Shown in pieces: positions 59,427 to 64,000 of a DNA stretch of 64,000 nucleotides. Location of the stretch: assembly GCF_007747655.1 (NCBI RefSeq), contig NZ_CP036274.1, forward strand, positions 1,302,001 through 1,366,000, given 5' to 3'. Made by a program: the position numbers and the translations under genes. The number at the start of each line of letters is the position of its first letter. Positions within the stretch are counted from its first letter, which is position 1. Below the pieces are notes generated by a model. It searched no databases. It worked only from the letters and a program-made list of their open reading frames with translations, and was not told where the DNA came from. The DNA is from Anatilimnocola aggregata. GTDB taxonomy: Bacteria > Planctomycetota > Planctomycetia > Pirellulales > Pirellulaceae.

Positions 59427-61985
59427 CTACTTGGGCGAGTAGGCTTCGGCGAAGCTCTTCTTCTCGGCTTCGGCCCGTTCGACTTGTTCTTGAGCTTCGG
59501 CCAGTGCGGCCTGAGCATCAGCAGCGGCCTTGGCCTTGGCTGCCAGGGCATCGTCGATTGCCTTCTGATCGGCTTGGACCTTAGCAAGTTCTGCTTGCAA
59601 GGCGGCGAGCTTATCGGCGACGGCCTTGGTCGCAGCTGCTTTTTCAGCAGCTTGCGTTGAGAGAGCATTGCGCTCCGATTCGGCCTGCGTGGCCACCGTC
59701 GACTTGGCGGCCACTTGCTGCTGAGCCTGCTGCGCTGCTGCGGCCAGTTTGGCGTTCATGCTTTCGAAGGCCTCACGATCGGCCTGTGTCTTCGCCACTG
59801 CGGCAGTGGCAGCAGTCACCGCTTGCTGGGCGGCTTCGACGGCGACCTTCTTGGGAGCGGCAGCGGTTTCGAGATCGGCTTTCTCTTTGGTGAGCTTGTC
59901 GATTTCGGCCTTGAAGCCAGCCAGTTGGTCGATGGCGGCCTTGTGGGCAGCGGTGGCCGTTTCGACTTGCTTCTTGGCAGCAGCCGCTTGTTGCTTGGCG
60001 GCTTCCAGAGCGGCGGTCTCGGCGGCGACAGCGGCGGCCATCTTGGTCGCCGCTTCGGCTTTCATCGTTGCTGCGGCAACAGCCTGTACCCGTTCGGCTT
60101 CGACCTTGGCCGCAGCAGCGGCGCTGGCAGTCGCTTTTTCGGTGAGTGCAGGAGCTTCTGCTGCTTTGTCAGTCGTCGCCTTCTCGGCAGCCGCTTTGTC
60201 GGCCGCAGCTAGATCAGCAGCGGTCTTTACAGCCGCGGTCTTTTCGACCGCGACTTTATCCGCGGCAGCCCTTTCGTCCGTGGAGAGCTTGGCAGCCGCT
60301 TGAGCGTCCGCAAGTTTCTTCGTTTGAGGATCGATGGTGGCAGCCGATGTCTCCACGAGCTTAGCTGCGGCCAAACGATCTTGTTCGAGCTTGGCAATCG
60401 CGGCGACATGCGCCGTGTGCTTGTCGGCTGCAATCTTGAGCGCAGCGTCCTTATCGGCAACGAGCTTCGTTGCGGCAGCCAATTCCGCCTGAGCCTGCGT
60501 GAGCGCGGCTTGCTTCACCGGAACCGCAGCTTGCGCGGCGGCGAGTGCCTGATCGAGCGGCAATGGATTCGGAGCCAGGACGTACAACTCTTTGGCTTCC
60601 GTGGCATCCCAGGCCTTCAAGTTGCCGAGCCAATCGCCACCGAGAACACGCTTGCCGTCGTAGGCCATCACAGCCTGCAGAGCCAGTTCGGGGAAGTTCG
60701 GATAAGTCTTGATCGCCGCCCCATCGCCGCCCCACAGCTTCACGCTCTTATCGCGGCCAGCAGTGGCGATGCGACCATCCTGCGCATAGTTCACACTGAA
60801 GACACCGCCAGCATGAGCGGGCCAATTCTTGATCGAGTTGCCATCGTTCATTTCCCAAAGCCGCACGGTGCCATCTTCGCTGCCGCTGGCGAGCAGGTTG
60901 GAATCGGGCCGCCAGCTGACGGAGTTGATTGCACCGGTGTGACCGCGCAAGCCAAGATACTCACGAGCAGTTTCACCTTCCCACACAAACAGGCCGCCAC
61001 TGCGGTCACCCGTCGCGAGCAGCACGCCATCGGGACTGAAGCGAACAGCTTGCACCCAGTCAGTGTGCTTCTTCACTTCGTGCAGCAACTGGCCGGTTTC
61101 GGTCGAGTAGACCCGAACGATCTTGCTTGGCCCGCCGAGAGCGACGAGTGAATGCGTGTTGTTAATGTCTGCTGCCAGGACGGCATCGAGTTCTTCGCCG
61201 ACTTTGGCAATGCGTTTGCCGGTCTTCACATCAAACAAGACGACGAGACCCGAGTGACCACCGCGACCGCCGCCGACCAGCAGCACGCTACCGTTGCGGC
61301 TGAACTGCAAAACGTTCGGAATCCCTTCGGGAAAGGGCAACACGCCGAGCAGTTCGGCCGTGTCGGTGTTGTAGAGCGACACCTGCTTCTGTCCGGCGAC
61401 TGCTGCCAGCGGAGCCCACGGGCTGGTCGCAAGGGCCGTGATCGCACCAGGTCGCTGAGTAAACAATACCGGCTGCTTGAGCAGCCCCTCAGGCATGGCG
61501 ATCGGCCCTTCTGGCTTGCCGCTCGCACTGACGCTGGCCAGCGCCAGGTTGTTCTTCTTTTTGATGTTGGCCTTCGAGCCGCTATTTTCGAGCGCGCCCT
61601 GGTCGATCCACTTGCTCAGCAGATCGAGCTTGGCCACCGCCAACTTGTCTTGCATGGGGGGCATCTTCGGCTCTTCGCTGTGGCTGGTCAGAGCGAACAA
61701 GCGCGAGCTTCCCGTATCGCCGGCAATGACTACTTCGCCGCTGCTGCCACCTTCCATCGTCTTGGCGTAGCTATCGAGTACCAGGCCACCCTTGGCCCGA
61801 TCCTGGGCATGGCAGGCAAAGCAGTGGTCGCGAAAGATCGGACGAATGTGATCTTCGTAAGTGATCTTCGCTACAGTCGGCTCCGCGGGCTTGGCCGGAG
61901 CTTGAGCACAGGCAGAAGCTACCAAGGCACCGCCGAACAAGGCGACCGAACCCAGCGATTGAACGAGAAGCGAAAGACGGGCCAT
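59427..61985 (-). CDS. Cytochrome c/WD40 protein with long Ala-rich coiled coil
   Basis: An 852-aa exported protein. After a signal peptide (1-28) comes the planctomycete cytochrome c (PSCyt1-type) domain with CFACH (about residue 50) and MPPMQDKLAV. Residues about 150-480 hold WD40 repeats (WVQAVRFSPDGVLLATGDRS, GAINSVSWRPDSNLLASGSE, GGVFSVNYAQDGRIATAGRD). From about 490 to 845 the chain is Ala/Lys/Glu-rich coiled coil. The next gene upstream on the strand is the DUF1549/DUF1553 protein, the usual partner. The set is thought to act at the envelope, but no function is known. ATG at 61985 has CGGAG upstream. Confidence 0.85.
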   Translation of the reverse strand: MARLSLLVQSLGSVALFGGALVASACAQAPAKPAEPTVAKITYEDHIRPIFRDHCFACHAQDRAKGGLVLDSYAKTMEGGSSGEVVIAGDTGSSRLFALTSHSEEPKMPPMQDKLAVAKLDLLSKWIDQGALENSGSKANIKKKNNLALASVSASGKPEGPIAMPEGLLKQPVLFTQRPGAITALATSPWAPLAAVAGQKQVSLYNTDTAELLGVLPFPEGIPNVLQFSRNGSVLLVGGGRGGHSGLVVLFDVKTGKRIAKVGEELDAVLAADINNTHSLVALGGPSKIVRVYSTETGQLLHEVKKHTDWVQAVRFSPDGVLLATGDRSGGLFVWEGETAREYLGLRGHTGAINSVSWRPDSNLLASGSEDGTVRLWEMNDGNSIKNWPAHAGGVFSVNYAQDGRIATAGRDKSVKLWGGDGAAIKTYPNFPELALQAVMAYDGKRVLGGDWLGNLKAWDATEAKELYVLAPNPLPLDQALAAAQAAVPVKQAALTQAQAELAAATKLVADKDAALKIAADKHTAHVAAIAKLEQDRLAAAKLVETSAATIDPQTKKLADAQAAAKLSTDERAAADKVAVEKTAAVKTAADLAAADKAAAEKATTDKAAEAPALTEKATASAAAAAKVEAERVQAVAAATMKAEAATKMAAAVAAETAALEAAKQQAAAAKKQVETATAAHKAAIDQLAGFKAEIDKLTKEKADLETAAAPKKVAVEAAQQAVTAATAAVAKTQADREAFESMNAKLAAAAQQAQQQVAAKSTVATQAESERNALSTQAAEKAAATKAVADKLAALQAELAKVQADQKAIDDALAAKAKAAADAQAALAEAQEQVERAEAEKKSFAEAYSPK

Positions 61986-62029
61986 AACCAAAACTCCGGA
62001 CACTGACAGCTAACCAAAAGAGCTTGCAA

Positions 62030-62107
62030 CTGAGCCGGAAGCGTGAGCACCGGGAGTTGTCCAGCTCAGGACCTCGCATAGCTCCGGGCGCTTTCGCTTC
62101 CGGCTCA
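62030..62107. repeat. Intergenic inverted repeat, family A (imperfect copy)
   Basis: Arms 62030-62056 and 62082-62107 share the CTGAGCCGGAAGCGTSAGC core with the element at 805-880 but carry several changes. It lies in the 139-bp gap between the DUF1549/DUF1553 gene stop and the next gene on the minus strand. Confidence 0.85.
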
Positions 62108-62124
62108 GCATCAATCCATCGTAC

Positions 62125-64000
62125 TTAGTGATTGAACAAAAACTCGCGCGAATTCAGAATCGCCCAGAAGACGTCTTCCAAACCGGCGGTGGGAGTTTCG
62201 GACGCGTTGACCGTTGTCATCAGCCGTTCCACTTCCTCGGGTTGCGGCTTGCGCGACAGGCAGCGGACGTAGAGCGATTCAATGATCTCGGGAGGCGTTT
62301 TTTTCTCGGCAACCAACTTGCGAACGATGCCGCCGGCCGCAATCTTCCCTTGCACGGTTGACCCGTTAATCATGTGCAAAGCCTGCGAAAGAGTCGGATC
62401 GGTCTTCGAATCCGCAGCACAGACGGTGTCGCGGGGCGCGCGGCCGAAGGTCGTCAAGAAGTAATTGCTGGTGCGTCCATCGGCAATTTGCACCGCGCGG
62501 GCGCCCACCGGCAGGCCGCGAAATTTATCGGGGGCACCGGTGACCTGGCTGATGCAATCGAGCAACATTTCGGCGGGTATACGGCGGACGTTGCCGTGCG
62601 CGAAGTTGCGGGAGTCGGTCATGTTCGATTCATTCCGCTCGACCGAGCGCTGATACGTCTGCGAGTTGCAGATGTCGCGCACCAGTTGCTTGAAGTCGTA
62701 CTTGTACTCGATAAGCTTCTTGCCAAGCTTTTCGAACAATTCAGGATTGCTGGCTGGGTTGCTGACGCGAATGTCGTCGACCGGCTCAATAATTCCCTTG
62801 CCAAAGAAGTGGGCCCACACCCGGTTGGCCACGCTGGTTGCGAAGAACGGATTTTCGGATGAAGTCATCCAATCGGCGAGGACCGCGCGGCGATCCTTCC
62901 CGGCGACATCGGCCACCTGACCGCCGAGGAATTTCGGTGCCATGTTCCTGCCGCCTACCGGATGTTTCACTTCGCCACCGCCGCTGTTGAAGACGATGAT
63001 CTCGCGGTAGTCTTCGCTCTGCTTGCGACCAATCTGCGAGAAGAACGCCGCAAAACTGTAGTAATCGTCCATCGTCCAGCGATCGAACGGATGGTTGTGA
63101 CACTGAGCGCACTGCGTTCGGATGCCAAAGAAGACTTGTGCGACATTCTCCGCAGTTTTTAGCGTGTCGCGTTCAATTTGATAGAAGTTTGTCCCCGGAC
63201 TCTTAAAGGTACCTCCCGAAGAGCTCAGCAGGTCGCGAACCATTTTGTCCAGCGGGACATCGTTGGCAACTTGATCGGTGACCCAACTCGAGTAGAGGAA
63301 GATCGACTTGTAGCTGACCTGGTTGCTCGATTTCATCATCAAGAGTTCGGACCACTTCATGGCCCAGATTTCAGAGAATTCCTTCCGTTCGAGCAGGCGG
63401 TCGATCAGTTTGGACCGCTTGGCCGGATCGGCATCGCCCATGAATGCGAGGAACTCTTCTTCTGTCGGCAGCGTGCCCGTAATATCGAGCGAAACGCGGC
63501 GAATGAACTGTTCGTCGGTGCAGAGGCCGCTGGGGAGAATGCGCACCTTCTTGAGCTTGGCACCGACCAATTCGTCGACATAGTTGCCGGTGATGGCTGG
63601 CGGCGTGTACATCAACTCCTTCGGCAGGACCAACACCTGGTTGCCGACGGTGTGCGTTTCGAACCGCGCCATCACAAAGGCTTCGCCACGAGCTGCAGCC
63701 GTGACCAGACCATCCTGAGTGATCGGCGCGCTGTTGTCGTTATTGGTCATGAAGGTCGCGAGCGAGGTGATGTCGCGATCGGTACCGTCGGCATAGCGAG
63801 CCCGGGCGATAAACTGCTGCGTGGCACCTTCACCTTCGAGGACTGCACTTGGCGGATAAAGATCGACACCGACCACGGCGGGCGTGGGAGCGGCATCGTT
63901 CGGAGCGCCGGCTTCGAGCCAGCGGAGCAGCGTGGCGTAATGCTCGGTGTCGTCGCCAAACCGCTTGCCGCCGGTATGCGGCACGCTGCCGATGGACTTC
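62125..64000 (-). CDS. DUF1549/DUF1553 exported protein, start beyond the right edge
   Basis: The frame is open to the edge, so the N-terminus and any signal or cytochrome domain are missing. The visible 625 codons begin with a cytochrome-c-like end (TLLRWLEAGAPND), then a Big-2-like beta-domain (YPPSAVLEGEGATQQF), the DUF1549 domain (RRVSLDITGTLPTEEEFLAF) and the DUF1553 domain (TSVANRVWAHFFGKGIIEPV). A CAQCHNHPFDRW motif, typical of the DUF1549 part, is present. It is the usual companion of DUF1501 and PSCyt1/WD40 proteins; here the WD40 protein follows it after 139 nt, with a family A repeat between. Function unproven. Confidence 0.9.
   Translation of the reverse strand, partial: KSIGSVPHTGGKRFGDDTEHYATLLRWLEAGAPNDAAPTPAVVGVDLYPPSAVLEGEGATQQFIARARYADGTDRDITSLATFMTNNDNSAPITQDGLVTAAARGEAFVMARFETHTVGNQVLVLPKELMYTPPAITGNYVDELVGAKLKKVRILPSGLCTDEQFIRRVSLDITGTLPTEEEFLAFMGDADPAKRSKLIDRLLERKEFSEIWAMKWSELLMMKSSNQVSYKSIFLYSSWVTDQVANDVPLDKMVRDLLSSSGGTFKSPGTNFYQIERDTLKTAENVAQVFFGIRTQCAQCHNHPFDRWTMDDYYSFAAFFSQIGRKQSEDYREIIVFNSGGGEVKHPVGGRNMAPKFLGGQVADVAGKDRRAVLADWMTSSENPFFATSVANRVWAHFFGKGIIEPVDDIRVSNPASNPELFEKLGKKLIEYKYDFKQLVRDICNSQTYQRSVERNESNMTDSRNFAHGNVRRIPAEMLLDCISQVTGAPDKFRGLPVGARAVQIADGRTSNYFLTTFGRAPRDTVCAADSKTDPTLSQALHMINGSTVQGKIAAGGIVRKLVAEKKTPPEIIESLYVRCLSRKPQPEEVERLMTTVNASETPTAGLEDVFWAILNSREFLFNH

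Noticed and set aside
1-64000. CRISPR arrays, tRNA or rRNA genes
   Set aside because: No regularly spaced repeats, and no tRNA- or rRNA-like sequence was noticed while reading; a tRNAscan/Infernal run would settle it.

Overview
The window looks like a chromosomal segment of a planctomycete, most likely of the Pirellulales. It is GC-rich and carries many families typical of that group: three DUF1501 proteins, a DUF1549/DUF1553 protein beside a cytochrome c/WD40/coiled-coil protein, a DUF1559 pseudopilin-like protein followed by a small lipoprotein, two ThuA-domain proteins, a DUF997/SSS symporter pair and the PVC-type small basic protein. There is no rRNA, tRNA, CRISPR array or prophage that I can recognise. 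The assignment rests on family content; no marker gene was placed on a tree.

Layout. 0-3.1 kb: end of a YezD-like gene, a DinB-fold protein, a glycosyltransferase and a metallophosphoesterase. 3.5-13 kb: a co-directional block with a DUF997/SSS symporter pair followed by four secreted proteins, two with a glycoside-hydrolase-like layout; this is the best candidate for an undescribed catabolic locus. 13-19.4 kb: lipase-like lipoprotein, MBL-fold protein, TM2 protein, LRR-like protein, DUF1501 and DUF423. 19.6-22.4 kb: an ubiE(menG)-ubiX-small membrane protein-truD operon on the minus strand. 22.5-29.9 kb: a frameshifted four-helix-bundle (S23-type) gene between inverted repeats, an MFS transporter, DUF1559 plus lipoprotein, HupE/UreJ, small ORFs and another DUF1501. 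30-34 kb: sdhC-sdhA-sdhB.

34.5-38.3 kb is the clearest accessory island. It holds a complete IS4-family element with 20-bp inverted repeats and a 9-bp target duplication, an unrecognised 251-aa gene, frameshifted coding fragments, and a decayed copy of the 3' end of the gene that borders the island on the other side.

38.3-64 kb returns to ordinary planctomycete content: a HEAT-repeat lipoprotein, the two ThuA proteins, nagA, a TPR-HlyD-ABC ATPase cluster that lacks a permease, the small basic protein behind a good promoter, a LarA-type racemase, an acyltransferase, secreted or membrane proteins of unknown role, a JmjC-type cupin, a GlsB protein, a DUF1501, a membrane methyltransferase, a CobW-type GTPase, and the cytochrome c/WD40 plus DUF1549/DUF1553 pair at the right edge.

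Intergenic spaces carry several families of inverted repeats that recur in the window. One supplies the last codons and stop of nagA. Functions are inferred from motifs read by eye; no database search was possible.
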